DNA from: Fimihabitans intestinipullorum
GTDB lineage: Bacteria > Bacillota_I > Bacilli_A > RF39 > UBA660
Assembly (NCBI GenBank): GCA_018714965.1
Contig: DVML01000013.1
Span: forward strand, 1 to 32,616
Length of the DNA: 32,616 nt
Direction: 5' to 3'
Shown here: piece by piece, positions 14,842 through 24,238 of the stretch
How positions within the stretch are numbered: position 1 is the first letter of the stretch
Layout of the letters: every line of letters starts with the position of its first letter
Position numbers and translations under genes: made by a program
The notes under the pieces: model-generated
What the model was told of the DNA's origin: nothing
Database searches by the model: none
What the model saw: the letters and a program-made list of their open reading frames with translations, nothing else

Positions 14842-16282
14842 ATAAAAATATCATCAGTGTTGTTAAGATTAAGATATTAACTACTGCAATTGTAACAACA
14901 ACTTTAAATGCCCAACGGAACCAAGTAGTATATTCTACTTTAGCAAGTGCTAGTCCACCCATGATTGCCCCACAAGTTGGCGTAATCAAATTGACAAGTC
15001 CATTTGCTGCTACAAGTGTCATAACTGTCGTTTCTACACTGTATCCTAATTGATCGGCAATCGGTCCGATAATTGGTGCTGATAATGTAACAAGTCCTGA
15101 ACTAGATGGTACTAAAATTGATAATATAATGTGAATTACATAGTTAAACGGTGCAAAGATGATCGGAGGTACACTCTGAAGCAACTCAGCTGCATTGTAA
15201 ATAATGAAATTATCTAAGTATGTACTTTGCATCAATACAGATGCTCCACGAGCGATCGCAATAATCAAAATAACTCCTACCATGTCATCTGCTCCATCGA
15301 TAAAAGTATCGACAAATTGTTTTTCACCTGTACGATTGATAAGACCTATAACAACTGACATAACTAAGAACCATAAAGCTGCTTCGTAGAAATACCATTG
15401 TCCCATTGGCGTTCCAGTTAACCAACCAGTATTATCTGCAAAGAAAGTAATTCCGAAATCTTCCCATGGAATAAATCCCACAATCATAACGATAAACGTA
15501 AGTACAAATAATAATAAAGTTACTTTTTGTTTTTCATTTAATTTCGTATCGTATGCCTTATCTGCTGCCGCAGCACCATACTCTAACTCCATATTTTTTC
15601 TTTCGCGTAAAGATAAGATTGTAGAACCTTTCTTCTTAATAACTTTTCGTGCATAATTCATAACGAACATAATTGATATAATCAATGTCGTTACCCACAA
15701 CATCATACCAATTCCAATAATTAATCCTTGGTTTACTACAGTTCCTTCAGGAAGTGCAGATACCGCAGCTCCAACAGCGAATGGGTTAATCGTAGAACCA
15801 AGAACTCCAGATCCAGCTCCTAATAATACGATCGCAGAAGATACGACAGTATCCATTCCCGCCATTACCATCGCTGCCGCAAGTAACGCGTAGAATCCAA
15901 CAGTCTCTTCCAACATTCCGTAAGTCGTTCCTCCAACTGAGAAAATAAACATCAAAATTGGAATGAGTGCTAATTCATTTCCCTTTAATTTTTTAACAAG
16001 TGCACGAATTCCCGTTTCAAGTGCCTTCGTCCGATAGACTGTGGCTAAAAAACCACCTAGGATAAGCACGAAAATACAAACATCGATCGCATTTTCAAAT
16101 CCTAGTATTGGTGCGAGCAACACATCTGAGAGTGACGCTCTTACGACTCCGCTTCCGTTTACAATCTGATCACCATTAAATTTTGCTTGTGGTAAAAAAT
16201 AAGTAGCAAGTCCTAATGCAAAAATTAAGATAAAGATGATAGAAAACGAAGTCAAAAACCCTTTTCTTTTTTTCTTTGCCAT
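14840..16282 (-). CDS. arcD: YfcC-family amino acid exchanger, probable ArcD
   Basis: A 480-residue polytopic membrane protein of the YfcC family (related to the C4-dicarboxylate anaerobic carriers). About twelve hydrophobic helices are visible, starting at 12-30. Diagnostic stretches include FSVGGTTYGMLEETVGFY (about 114-131) and the C-terminal PSSSGLVTLSAPI region. Streptococcal deiminase operons use a member of this family as the arginine:ornithine antiporter, and it is last in the arcABC operon here, four bases after arcC. The likely role is arginine/ornithine exchange; substrate assignment rests on context. Sequence alone does not exclude another amino acid. Confidence 0.85.
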   Translation of the reverse strand: MAKKKRKGFLTSFSIIFILIFALGLATYFLPQAKFNGDQIVNGSGVVRASLSDVLLAPILGFENAIDVCIFVLILGGFLATVYRTKALETGIRALVKKLKGNELALIPILMFIFSVGGTTYGMLEETVGFYALLAAAMVMAGMDTVVSSAIVLLGAGSGVLGSTINPFAVGAAVSALPEGTVVNQGLIIGIGMMLWVTTLIISIMFVMNYARKVIKKKGSTILSLRERKNMELEYGAAAADKAYDTKLNEKQKVTLLLFVLTFIVMIVGFIPWEDFGITFFADNTGWLTGTPMGQWYFYEAALWFLVMSVVIGLINRTGEKQFVDTFIDGADDMVGVILIIAIARGASVLMQSTYLDNFIIYNAAELLQSVPPIIFAPFNYVIHIILSILVPSSSGLVTLSAPIIGPIADQLGYSVETTVMTLVAANGLVNLITPTCGAIMGGLALAKVEYTTWFRWAFKVVVTIAVVNILILTTLMIFL

Positions 16283-16286
16283 CTTT

Positions 16287-17225
16287 TTAAATTCCTTTCC
16301 TACTAATGACTGTTCCTGTTCTTCCTTCTAAAGCTTCTTTTGCTTTACTTAAGGATGTAATAATTGCTTGGCCACCTCTATGATGTTCTACAAACGCCAA
16401 ACAAGCTTCAATCTTAGGAAGCATACTTCCCTCTTTAAACTCACCTGTCTGCATATACTTTCTAGCAAGCGCAGGAGTTAAAAAATCTAGCTTCTTCTCA
16501 TTTGCAGTATTAAAATTAATCGATACTTTATCCACCGCTGTTAAAATTAAGAAAATATCAGCTTTCATATCAATGGCAAGACGTGCACTCGTTTTATCTT
16601 TATCGATTACAGCATCTACGCCCTTTAACTTACCGTAGTGTCTAATGACAGGGATGCCTCCCCCTCCACCAGCAATAACAATATTCCGCTTTTTCAAAAG
16701 TGTATCGATCGTTTTTACTTCGATAATCTTTTTCGGCTCTGGAGAAGGTACAACTCTACGATATCCTCGTCCTGCATCTTCTTTCATCACATATCCACGC
16801 TCTTTTGAAAGTTGTTCTGCCTCTTCTTTCGTATAAAATGGGCCGATTGGCTTTGTAGGATGTGAGAATGCAGGATCTTTTTTATCGACCATAACTTGTG
16901 TTAATAACGTGACACATTCTCTTCTCATATGTTTTCTGATCAATTCTTCTTGAATCGCTTGTTGCAAATGATATCCAATGTATCCTTGACTCATCGCTCC
17001 ACATTCGGCAAATGGTACATTTGGTGTATTGATCTCTTCATGTGCTACTGACATTGCCATGTTGATCATTCCTACTTGTGGACCATTACCATGAGTTACG
17101 ATAATATCATAACAATCTGCAAGCTCCACGATATGCTTTGCAGTTTTCTCTACCAATTTCAATTGCTCTTCTGGGGAATTTCCTAAGGCATTCCCGCCGA
17201 GTGCTACGACAATTTTCTTTTTCAT
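16287..17225 (-). CDS. arcC: Carbamate kinase
   Basis: Last enzyme of the arginine deiminase pathway: transfers phosphate from carbamoyl phosphate to ADP, giving ATP, ammonia and CO2 in the cytoplasm. The 312-residue length is standard. Family features seen: N-terminal VALGGNALG (7-15), THGNGPQVG (about 44-52), the glycine-rich IVIAGGGGGIPVI (about 192-204) and VDAVIDKDKTSARLA (about 214-228). The start overlaps the arcB stop by four bases (translational coupling). The amino acid kinase fold is shared with glutamate 5-kinase, but the operon and motifs make carbamate kinase clear. Confidence 0.97.
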   Translation of the reverse strand: MKKKIVVALGGNALGNSPEEQLKLVEKTAKHIVELADCYDIIVTHGNGPQVGMINMAMSVAHEEINTPNVPFAECGAMSQGYIGYHLQQAIQEELIRKHMRRECVTLLTQVMVDKKDPAFSHPTKPIGPFYTKEEAEQLSKERGYVMKEDAGRGYRRVVPSPEPKKIIEVKTIDTLLKKRNIVIAGGGGGIPVIRHYGKLKGVDAVIDKDKTSARLAIDMKADIFLILTAVDKVSINFNTANEKKLDFLTPALARKYMQTGEFKEGSMLPKIEACLAFVEHHRGGQAIITSLSKAKEALEGRTGTVISRKGI

Positions 17226-18214
17226 TCTTTGTACATTGTCGCATACATGACAGCTTTGATCGTATGAAGACGATTTTCAGCTTCATCCATCACTTTAGAC
17301 TGCGCTGATTCAAATACTTCATCGGTAACTTCCATTTCTGAAATTCCAAACTTGTCGTGTATTTCCTTTCCGATTTTCGTATGAATATCGTGGAAAGATG
17401 GTAGACAATGAAGGAAAATCGCATCTGGATTAGCAATACTCATTAATTCCTTTGTTACACGATATGGTTTTAATAATTCAATTCTCTGTGCCCATAGTTC
17501 ATCTGCTTCTCCCATAGATACCCAAACATCTGTGTATACTGCAGAAGCTCCACTTACACCCTCGTAAATATTTTCCGTAAGTAAGATCTTAGATCCACTC
17601 TCACGTGCAAAACCGCGACAAGTGTTGACAAGTTCCTCATTCGGAAATAACTCTTGTGGTGCACAGCAAGCAAAATCAATTCCAAGTTTAGAACAAATCA
17701 CCATCAGAGAATTGGCAACATTGTTACGCGCATCTCCTAAGAATACTAATTTTCTTCCTTTCACACTACCAAATGTTTCATACATCGTCATAATATCCGC
17801 TAACATCTGTGTCGGATGAAATTCGTTTGTAAGACCATTCCATACTGGGACAGATGACGCACTAGCAAGTTCCTCTACGATACTTTGCTCAAATCCACGA
17901 TATTCGATTCCATCGTACATACGAGCAAGTACACGTGCCGTATCCTTGATGCTCTCTTTCTTTCCCATTTGACTTCCTGTTGGTCCTAGATAAGTAACAC
18001 CCATTCCAAGATCCATCGCTCCAACTTCAAATGCACAGCGTGTTCTCGTCGAATCTTTTTCAAAGAGAAGAACGACGTTCTTACCTCTTAGATAATCATG
18101 TCTTTCTCCCTTTTTCTTTTTTTCTTTGAATGCGATTGCAAGTTTAATTAAATACTCAATTTCCTCCGGTGTGTAATCTAATAACTTCAAGAAATCTCTT
18201 CCGTAAAAATTCAT
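17222..18214 (-). CDS. arcB: Ornithine carbamoyltransferase (catabolic)
   Basis: Phosphorolysis of citrulline to ornithine and carbamoyl phosphate, second step of the deiminase pathway. The 330-residue enzyme has the carbamoyl-phosphate motif STRTR (55-59), HPTQ (133-136), and the ornithine-binding HCLP (269-272). It is one base after arcA and overlaps arcC by four. The context makes the catabolic form (ArcB) much more likely than biosynthetic ArgF, though sequence alone does not separate them reliably; no other arginine biosynthesis gene is present. Confidence 0.96.
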   Translation of the reverse strand: MNFYGRDFLKLLDYTPEEIEYLIKLAIAFKEKKKKGERHDYLRGKNVVLLFEKDSTRTRCAFEVGAMDLGMGVTYLGPTGSQMGKKESIKDTARVLARMYDGIEYRGFEQSIVEELASASSVPVWNGLTNEFHPTQMLADIMTMYETFGSVKGRKLVFLGDARNNVANSLMVICSKLGIDFACCAPQELFPNEELVNTCRGFARESGSKILLTENIYEGVSGASAVYTDVWVSMGEADELWAQRIELLKPYRVTKELMSIANPDAIFLHCLPSFHDIHTKIGKEIHDKFGISEMEVTDEVFESAQSKVMDEAENRLHTIKAVMYATMYKE

Positions 18215-18215
18215 A

Positions 18216-19457
18216 TTAATCCTCCCTTACAAGTGGCATACTCATACATCTAGGACCACCTCTACCACGAGATAATTCAGCTCCTGGCATTTCTAATACT
18301 TTTAGTCCTTTTTCTCTTAATGTTTGATTTGTCGTTGCATTACGATCGTATACAATAACAACTCCTGGTGCGATACAAAGTGTATTTGATCCATCGTTCC
18401 ATTGCTCTCTTTCTGCAGCAACTTTATCTCCACCTGCACAAGGAATTAATTCTACAGGAATTTTTAAGTAAGAAGACAAAATATTTTCAAGTGTATCGTT
18501 AATTTCAATAACATTGAGATCTTCATCACTATCTTCGATATTCCCTTCTGTAATTTCAAATACTTGTAATGTATCCATAATTCCTGGATGGTATGTAAAC
18601 TTATTTCTGTCAATTTGTGTAAATACTGTATCTAAGTGCATAAATGCTCTTGAATTTGGAATATTAAAAGCAAGTACAGTATCAATCTTACACTTTTTAT
18701 CTTTAAATAAATTTTTAGCAAGTTGATCAATTGCCTCTGGACAAGTACGCTGTGAAATTCCAACAGCTAAGATATGATCATTCAAATTTAATATATCTCC
18801 ACCTTCGATGTGATATGTTAAATCACGATCGTAATACTTGTCTACTTGTCCTTTGTACTCTGGATGATATTTAAAGATGTATTCAGCATAGATCGTCTCT
18901 CTATTTCTCGTTACAGAATACATGTGATTTAAAGAAATACCTCTTCCAATACTTGCAAAATTATCTCTTGTAAAATACAAGTTTGGCATTGGAGCAGCTA
19001 AGAAATCAGTCTCTTCCGTTACGAGATCTACAAGGGATTTCTCATCTTTTCTCTTGCTACGATTGATTTCGTAGATTTGAATTCCTTCCATTGTCTTCAA
19101 TACAAGTTCTTTTGAATTTTTAAAGCTACTTAAATATTGGAATACTAATTCACGATACTTTGGAGTACGAATTCCAGCTTCGTAGATAAATTGGTTGATA
19201 AATTCTTCGCGAATCTCATCGCTTAAAGAGATAACATCAGCCATTAAATCTTCGAGGTAGACAACTTCTACTCCATTTTCCTTTAGCATTCGTGCAAACT
19301 CATCATGTTCTTTCTGCGCAACAGGTAAATATGGAATATCGTCGAATAATAACTCTTGCAATGTATCAGGAGTTAAATTCAAAAGTTCATTTCCAGGTCT
19401 GTGCAACAGAACTTTTTTTAGTGGCCTAATTTCGCTCGTCACGTTAATTTTATTCAT
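18216..19457 (-). CDS. arcA: Arginine deiminase
   Basis: Hydrolyses arginine to citrulline and ammonia, first step of the pathway and a source of acid tolerance. The 413-residue length is typical. The guanidine-modifying enzyme motifs are present: FTRDNFASIG (about 163-172), HIEGGDIL (about 216-223), MHLDTVFT (about 272-279), and catalytic Cys404 in GGPRCMSMPL. GGAGGGG precedes the ATG at 19457 and the gap to the ATP-binding gene is 10 bases. It heads the enzyme block inside the larger operon. Confidence 0.97.
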   Translation of the reverse strand: MNKINVTSEIRPLKKVLLHRPGNELLNLTPDTLQELLFDDIPYLPVAQKEHDEFARMLKENGVEVVYLEDLMADVISLSDEIREEFINQFIYEAGIRTPKYRELVFQYLSSFKNSKELVLKTMEGIQIYEINRSKRKDEKSLVDLVTEETDFLAAPMPNLYFTRDNFASIGRGISLNHMYSVTRNRETIYAEYIFKYHPEYKGQVDKYYDRDLTYHIEGGDILNLNDHILAVGISQRTCPEAIDQLAKNLFKDKKCKIDTVLAFNIPNSRAFMHLDTVFTQIDRNKFTYHPGIMDTLQVFEITEGNIEDSDEDLNVIEINDTLENILSSYLKIPVELIPCAGGDKVAAEREQWNDGSNTLCIAPGVVIVYDRNATTNQTLREKGLKVLEMPGAELSRGRGGPRCMSMPLVRED

Positions 19458-19467
19458 TTTACCCCTC

Positions 19468-20187
19468 CTATTTTATTATGTTCAAAAATTGTTGCAACCG
19501 TTCTGTCTTTGGATGTTCGAATACTTCTTTTACAGGACCATCTTCTACGATTGTCCCACCTTCCATAAATAGAACACGCGTTGCAAAATTCTTGGCGAAA
19601 TTTAATTCGTGTGTTACCACAATCATGGTAATATTCTTCTTGCTCACCTCCATGATCAAATTTAAAACTTCCTCAATCATTTCAGGATCTAACGCACTTG
19701 TCGGTTCATCGAACAGTATCACTTCTGGATTCATGAGTAATGTTCGAACAATCGCCACGCGCTGTTTTTGGCCTCCAGATAAAGAAGACGGATATACGTT
19801 CTCTTTATCCTCTAAATGAATCTGTTTTAAATATTCTCGTGCCTCACGATACGCTTGATCTTTTGGCATCAATTTATTTAAAATTGGTGCAAGCGTAATA
19901 TTTTCAATCACTGTCATATTGTCAAATAATTGAAAACTTTGAAACACCATACCAATTTTACCCTGAATTTTTTTATAGTTCCTACGATTTAACTTCATGT
20001 CATGATAGTAAATCGTACCACCAGTTGGTTCTTCTAGTAAGTTTAAGCAACGCAATAACGTACTTTTCCCTCCACCTGATGGACCAATAATCACTATTTT
20101 TTCATTCGCCTCTACTTCGAAATTAATTTTCTTTAATACTTGATTTTCTCCAAATGATTTCTCTAAATTTTTAACTCGATACACCAT
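19468..20187 (-). CDS. Amino acid ABC transporter, ATP-binding protein
   Basis: ATPase of a polar amino acid importer (GlnQ/ArtP type), 239 residues. Walker A GPSGGGKST (35-43), Q-loop Gln83, signature LSGGQ (136-140), Walker B VILFDE (156-161) and the following SALD loop are intact. The start overlaps the permease gene by 17 bases. The position directly upstream of arcA suggests arginine (or another cationic amino acid) as substrate; GlnQ-type ATPases are very similar across substrates, so this is contextual. Confidence 0.93.
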   Translation of the reverse strand: MVYRVKNLEKSFGENQVLKKINFEVEANEKIVIIGPSGGGKSTLLRCLNLLEEPTGGTIYYHDMKLNRRNYKKIQGKIGMVFQSFQLFDNMTVIENITLAPILNKLMPKDQAYREAREYLKQIHLEDKENVYPSSLSGGQKQRVAIVRTLLMNPEVILFDEPTSALDPEMIEEVLNLIMEVSKKNITMIVVTHELNFAKNFATRVLFMEGGTIVEDGPVKEVFEHPKTERLQQFLNIIK

Positions 20188-20863
20188 GATTTAACTTCCT
20201 TTCTCCAAACTTCATCAGTTTTGATAGCAAGTATGTCAGAAGTAGATAAATCAAAGCAGAGATGACAAGTGGAAAAAAATAATCATAAGTACGAGATGAA
20301 ATAATATCGGCAGCCTTAATTAATTCCACAATTCCAACATATCCAGCAATCGATGTCTCTTTGACAAGCGTGATCATCTCGTTTCCTAACGCTGGAAAAA
20401 TATTGCGTAACGCCTGTGGAAAAATAACGTAACGCATTGTTTGGATATAGTTTAATCCAAGTGTCTGGCAAGCTTCCTTCTGCCCCGGATCGATTCCTTC
20501 AAATCCAGCACGGAATATTTCGGCAACATAGGCACCTGAATTAATTCCAAATGTTAAAATTCCGACGATGATCGGTGAAATTGGAATTGTTTTAAAAATA
20601 ACGTAATATAAGATCATTAACTGTAATAACGTAGGTGTTCCACGAATGATATACACATAGAAACGACAAATTCCATGTAATATTTTTAATCTTCCTGTCT
20701 GTTTATGATAATCGGTTATAATGCTAACAAGCATTCCTAAAAATAAACCTAATAAAACAGAAAAGAACGCGATTAGTAGTGTAAATTTCAACCCTTCTAA
20801 AAAGTATAGATAACGATCTTCTAAAATAAATGTCTTATAAAATGAATCTACAACATCCTGCAT
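20171..20863 (-). CDS. Amino acid ABC transporter, permease
   Basis: Integral membrane subunit of a HisM/GlnP-type importer, 230 residues with about five helices (roughly 24-50, 65-92, 95-115, 172-190, 200-218). The cytoplasmic EAA loop that docks with the ATPase is at about 130-158 (EACQTLGLN...VIFPQALRNIFP). It overlaps the ATPase gene by 17 bases and follows the binding-protein gene by 12 bases. A single permease gene implies a homodimeric channel. Confidence 0.93.
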   Translation of the reverse strand: MQDVVDSFYKTFILEDRYLYFLEGLKFTLLIAFFSVLLGLFLGMLVSIITDYHKQTGRLKILHGICRFYVYIIRGTPTLLQLMILYYVIFKTIPISPIIVGILTFGINSGAYVAEIFRAGFEGIDPGQKEACQTLGLNYIQTMRYVIFPQALRNIFPALGNEMITLVKETSIAGYVGIVELIKAADIISSRTYDYFFPLVISALIYLLLTYLLSKLMKFGERKLNHGVSS

Positions 20864-20875
20864 GTAACATCTCTC

Positions 20876-21610
20876 CTACTTTGAATGCTTGATAATCAAC
20901 TGATCGATCGTACCATCTTCCTGTAACTCTTTTAATACTTTATCGATCTCTTGTTTTAACTCTGTATTTCCCTTTTTTACAATCATACCGTATTTATCTT
21001 GAAACAAAATTCCATCCATAATCTTTAATTCTGGATTTTCCGCAACAATCTCTTCCGCTGGTAATTGATCCATTATCAAACAATCAGCTTTTTTACTCTT
21101 AATATCTTCCACAGCTGTTAAATATTTCTTATGTGTCATCAATGTAGCATTCGGATAATTATCACTTACATACATATCTGCAACTGTTCCCAATTGAACT
21201 GCAATCTTTTTATTTTGAATTTCATCAAAGTTAGTCAAAGGAGAATCTTGTCGAACGACAACGACTTGATTCGATGTCGTATACTCGATCGAAAAGTCAA
21301 CCTCTTCTTTTCTCTCTTCTGTAATACTCATCCCCGCAGCCGCAAAATCTGCCTTCCCACTCTTTACTTCGTTAATCAAAAAGTCGAACGCGACATCCTT
21401 TACCACAAGTTTCTTATCTAGGCGTTTTGCAATTTCCTTTGCAATATCGATATCGACTCCGACAATTTCTCCGTCCTTATAATACTCATATGGCGCAAAT
21501 CCTGCCTCTGTCACCATAACAAGTTCATTTTCATTTTTACCGCATGCGGTACATCCAAATACTACAACTAATAAAGCAATCGTTCCTATGAACAACTTAA
21601 ATCTTCTCAT
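20876..21610 (-). CDS. Amino acid ABC transporter, substrate-binding lipoprotein
   Basis: Solute-binding protein family 3 receptor, 244 residues, lipid-anchored outside the cell. A signal peptide (about 1-19) precedes a lipobox; Cys20 (VFGC) or Cys23 (CTAC) could be the lipidated residue. The fold is supported by FAPYEYYKDGEIVGVDIDIA (about 38-57), the AAGMSITEERKEEVDFS block (about 96-112) and the VQLGTVADMYV segment (about 143-153). First gene of the seven-gene arginine operon; arginine or ornithine is the probable ligand by context. TAGGGGTAGG precedes the ATG. Confidence 0.93.
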   Translation of the reverse strand: MRRFKLFIGTIALLVVVFGCTACGKNENELVMVTEAGFAPYEYYKDGEIVGVDIDIAKEIAKRLDKKLVVKDVAFDFLINEVKSGKADFAAAGMSITEERKEEVDFSIEYTTSNQVVVVRQDSPLTNFDEIQNKKIAVQLGTVADMYVSDNYPNATLMTHKKYLTAVEDIKSKKADCLIMDQLPAEEIVAENPELKIMDGILFQDKYGMIVKKGNTELKQEIDKVLKELQEDGTIDQLIIKHSK

Positions 21611-21634
21611 GATACCTACCCCTATTATATTACT

Positions 21635-21663
21635 ATAGTATCAAACGAATAGAAAAAAGTAAA
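21635..21663 (-). promoter_or_regulatory. Promoter of the arginine operon, with palindrome over the -10
   Basis: On the minus strand: TTTACT (21658-21663), 17-base spacer ending in TGA, TACTAT (21635-21640). The -10 box is half of the perfect 10-base palindrome TACTATAGTA (21631-21640), a possible operator. No recognisable ArgR box was found. A second TATAAT-like hexamer lies just downstream but has no matching -35. The leader is about 18 bases. Confidence 0.6.
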
Positions 21664-21673
21664 GAGCAACTTA

Positions 21674-21703
21674 TAAAAAAGAAACATATTGCTATGCTTC
21701 TTT
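21674..21703 (-). terminator. Terminator of valS
   Basis: On the minus strand: stem GAAGCATA/TATGTTTC (8 bp with one G-T pair, 21681-21688 with 21693-21700), loop GCAA, then six Ts. The TAG stop codon of valS is in the stem and loop. Confidence 0.85.
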
Positions 21704-24238
21704 TAATTTTTCTACAATGAGTTGTAATTCTGCCTTTTCCTTTTCTAAGTTTGTTCTTTCTTGTTCAACAATATGACTTGGTGCCTTAGAAACATAATTT
21801 TCATTTGCAAGTAATTTTTCACGTCGTGTGATTGACTGTTCTAACGAAGCTTTATTCTCTTCTAATTTTAAACGTTCTTCTTCTTTGTTGGCACTTCCAT
21901 CATAGTAAAGTGATACCGTATCATTTTGATATGGTAAAGAAAGACACGTCAATGTTTCATCCTCCATTTTATCAAGACATTGTGAAACATCTAATTTTAA
22001 CATCTTAGTTAAGATATCTTGATACTTCTTTGCACCATTTAAAACAAGTTGATATTCTTTTCCAATTTTGTATTCTACTTTCGCTTTACGAATTTTTTGA
22101 ATCAATTCGATAACATCATCCAGTTCTGTATCAAATGCATATGTAGCATCATAAACAGGATAGCTACTTGTCATAATCGTCTCATCGTGAATTGGTAACA
22201 TCTGATAGATTTCTTCCGTTACATATGGCATAAATGGATGCAACATTTTTAAGATATCGGTAAGTACCCATACGAGAACTGATTTTGTTGTATCATTCAT
22301 ATTGATCTTAGCAAGTTCGATATACCAATCGCAGAAATCATTCCAAATAAAACGATATAATTCTGCTCCTACTACGTGGAAATCATATTGATCCATATGC
22401 TTACGTACCGTTGCAATCGTCGATTCTAACTTAGACAAAATCCATTGATCGCTCATATTCAGAGTTTCCACTGTATAATTTTCTTTTGTAAATCCTTCTA
22501 AATTCATCAATACAAATCGAGAAGCATTCCAAAGTTTATTGATAAAATTCCATGTAGATGCAACTTTTTCTTCGTCGTAGCGTAAATCCATACCAGGTGC
22601 CGAAGAAGTTGCCAAGAAATATCTCAATGAGTCAGCCCCATATTTTTCGATCACATCCATTGGATCTACTCCGTTTCCAAGAGACTTACTCATCTTACGT
22701 CCTTCTTTATCTCGAATAAGACCATGAATCAAACAATCTTTAAATGGTCTTTGATCCGTAAATTCTAACCCCTGGAACGTCATACGATTAACCCAAAATG
22801 GAATAATATCATATCCAGTGACTAATACATTATTTGGATAATATCTCTTAAAGTCATCCGTTTCTTCTGGCCAACCAAGTGTACTAAATGGCCAAAGTGC
22901 ACTACTAAACCATGTATCTAATACGTCGCTATCTTGAACCCATCCTTCTCCTTCTGGTGCTTCCATTCCAACATATACTTCATCACCTTTATACCAGGCT
23001 GGAATACGATGCCCCCACCACAATTGACGAGAAATACACCAATCATAAGTAATTTCCATCCAATGATTCATAATTTTTTCAAAACGCTCTGGAACAAAAT
23101 TTACTTTTGTCTCTTCATTCTTTTGATTTTCTAATACACGATCTGCAAGTGGTCGCATGCGAACAAACCATTGTTTTGAAAGATATGGTTCTACCATGAC
23201 ATCTGTTCTCTCACTATGTCCAACAGAGTGAACCATTGGTTCTATTTTTACTAACAAGCCAGAATCTTTTAAATCCTTGATCAAAGCCTCTCTACATTCG
23301 TAGCGATCCATTCCTTCGTACTTACCAGCATTCTCGTTCATCGTTGCATCTGGATTCATAACGATAATTCGTTCTAATTGATGTCGATTACCAACCTCAA
23401 AATCATTTGGATCATGTGCTGGTGTTATTTTAACTACACCTGTTCCAAATTCCATATCTGCATGTTCATCTCCAACGATTGGAATTGGTTTATTTACAAT
23501 TGGTAAGATGACGTTCTTTCCGATCAAATGTTTATATCGTTCATCTTCAGGGTTAACTGCAACAGCTGTATCTCCAAACAGAGTTTCAGGACGTGTCGTT
23601 GCAACCTCAAGATATTCATCACTATCTTCTAACATATATTTGATGTGATAGAAAGCTCCTTCGACATCCTTATAGATAACTTCTTCGTTAGAAAGTGCTG
23701 TCATTGCTTCTGGATCCCAGTTGATAATACGTTCTCCACGATAAATAAGACCTTTTTTATAAAGCGTTACAAAAACATGACGAACTGCTTTTGATAAACC
23801 ATCATCCAAAGTAAAACGCTCTTTTGTATAATCGAGACTAAGCCCCATTTTAGCCCACTGATTGTGAATGTTTTCCGCATACTCTTCTTTCCATTCCCAA
23901 GCATGATTGAGCCACTCTTCCCGGTCCATCTCACGGGGTTTGATTCCCATACCTTTTAACTTCGCATCTACCTTTGCTTGTGTTGCTATTCCAGCATGGT
24001 CCATTCCTGGTAGCCATAGCGCATCATATCCATCCATTCTCTTATAACGAATTAAAATATCTTGTAACGTCGTATCCCAAGCATGACCCAAATGCAATTT
24101 TCCTGTAACATTTGGTGGTGGAATTACAATACAATAAGGCTTTTTACTTAAGTCACCTGAAGTAAAGTAACCTCGTTCTTTCCAATGCTCGTATTTTCCC
24201 TTTTCTACCTCTTTTGGATTATATTTTTTATCTAACAT
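21692..24238 (-). CDS. valS: Valyl-tRNA synthetase
   Basis: Class I aminoacyl-tRNA synthetase charging tRNA-Val, 848 residues, slightly short but complete. HIGH-type motif HLGH (49-52) in PPNVTGKLHLGHAW; editing domain (about 190-350) with TTRPETLFGD; KMSKS at 515-519; anticodon-binding domain (about 610-760); and the C-terminal coiled coil typical of ValRS (about 785-848). The start overlaps the HD-domain gene by seven bases. Expression is controlled by the T-box leader upstream of that gene. Confidence 0.98.
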   Translation of the reverse strand: MLDKKYNPKEVEKGKYEHWKERGYFTSGDLSKKPYCIVIPPPNVTGKLHLGHAWDTTLQDILIRYKRMDGYDALWLPGMDHAGIATQAKVDAKLKGMGIKPREMDREEWLNHAWEWKEEYAENIHNQWAKMGLSLDYTKERFTLDDGLSKAVRHVFVTLYKKGLIYRGERIINWDPEAMTALSNEEVIYKDVEGAFYHIKYMLEDSDEYLEVATTRPETLFGDTAVAVNPEDERYKHLIGKNVILPIVNKPIPIVGDEHADMEFGTGVVKITPAHDPNDFEVGNRHQLERIIVMNPDATMNENAGKYEGMDRYECREALIKDLKDSGLLVKIEPMVHSVGHSERTDVMVEPYLSKQWFVRMRPLADRVLENQKNEETKVNFVPERFEKIMNHWMEITYDWCISRQLWWGHRIPAWYKGDEVYVGMEAPEGEGWVQDSDVLDTWFSSALWPFSTLGWPEETDDFKRYYPNNVLVTGYDIIPFWVNRMTFQGLEFTDQRPFKDCLIHGLIRDKEGRKMSKSLGNGVDPMDVIEKYGADSLRYFLATSSAPGMDLRYDEEKVASTWNFINKLWNASRFVLMNLEGFTKENYTVETLNMSDQWILSKLESTIATVRKHMDQYDFHVVGAELYRFIWNDFCDWYIELAKINMNDTTKSVLVWVLTDILKMLHPFMPYVTEEIYQMLPIHDETIMTSSYPVYDATYAFDTELDDVIELIQKIRKAKVEYKIGKEYQLVLNGAKKYQDILTKMLKLDVSQCLDKMEDETLTCLSLPYQNDTVSLYYDGSANKEEERLKLEENKASLEQSITRREKLLANENYVSKAPSHIVEQERTNLEKEKAELQLIVEKLKEA

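Noticed and set aside
21611..21660. ArgR/AhrC operator at the arginine operon
   Set aside because: No pair of TGAAT/ATTCA-type half-sites was found near the promoter; only an unrelated short palindrome is present.
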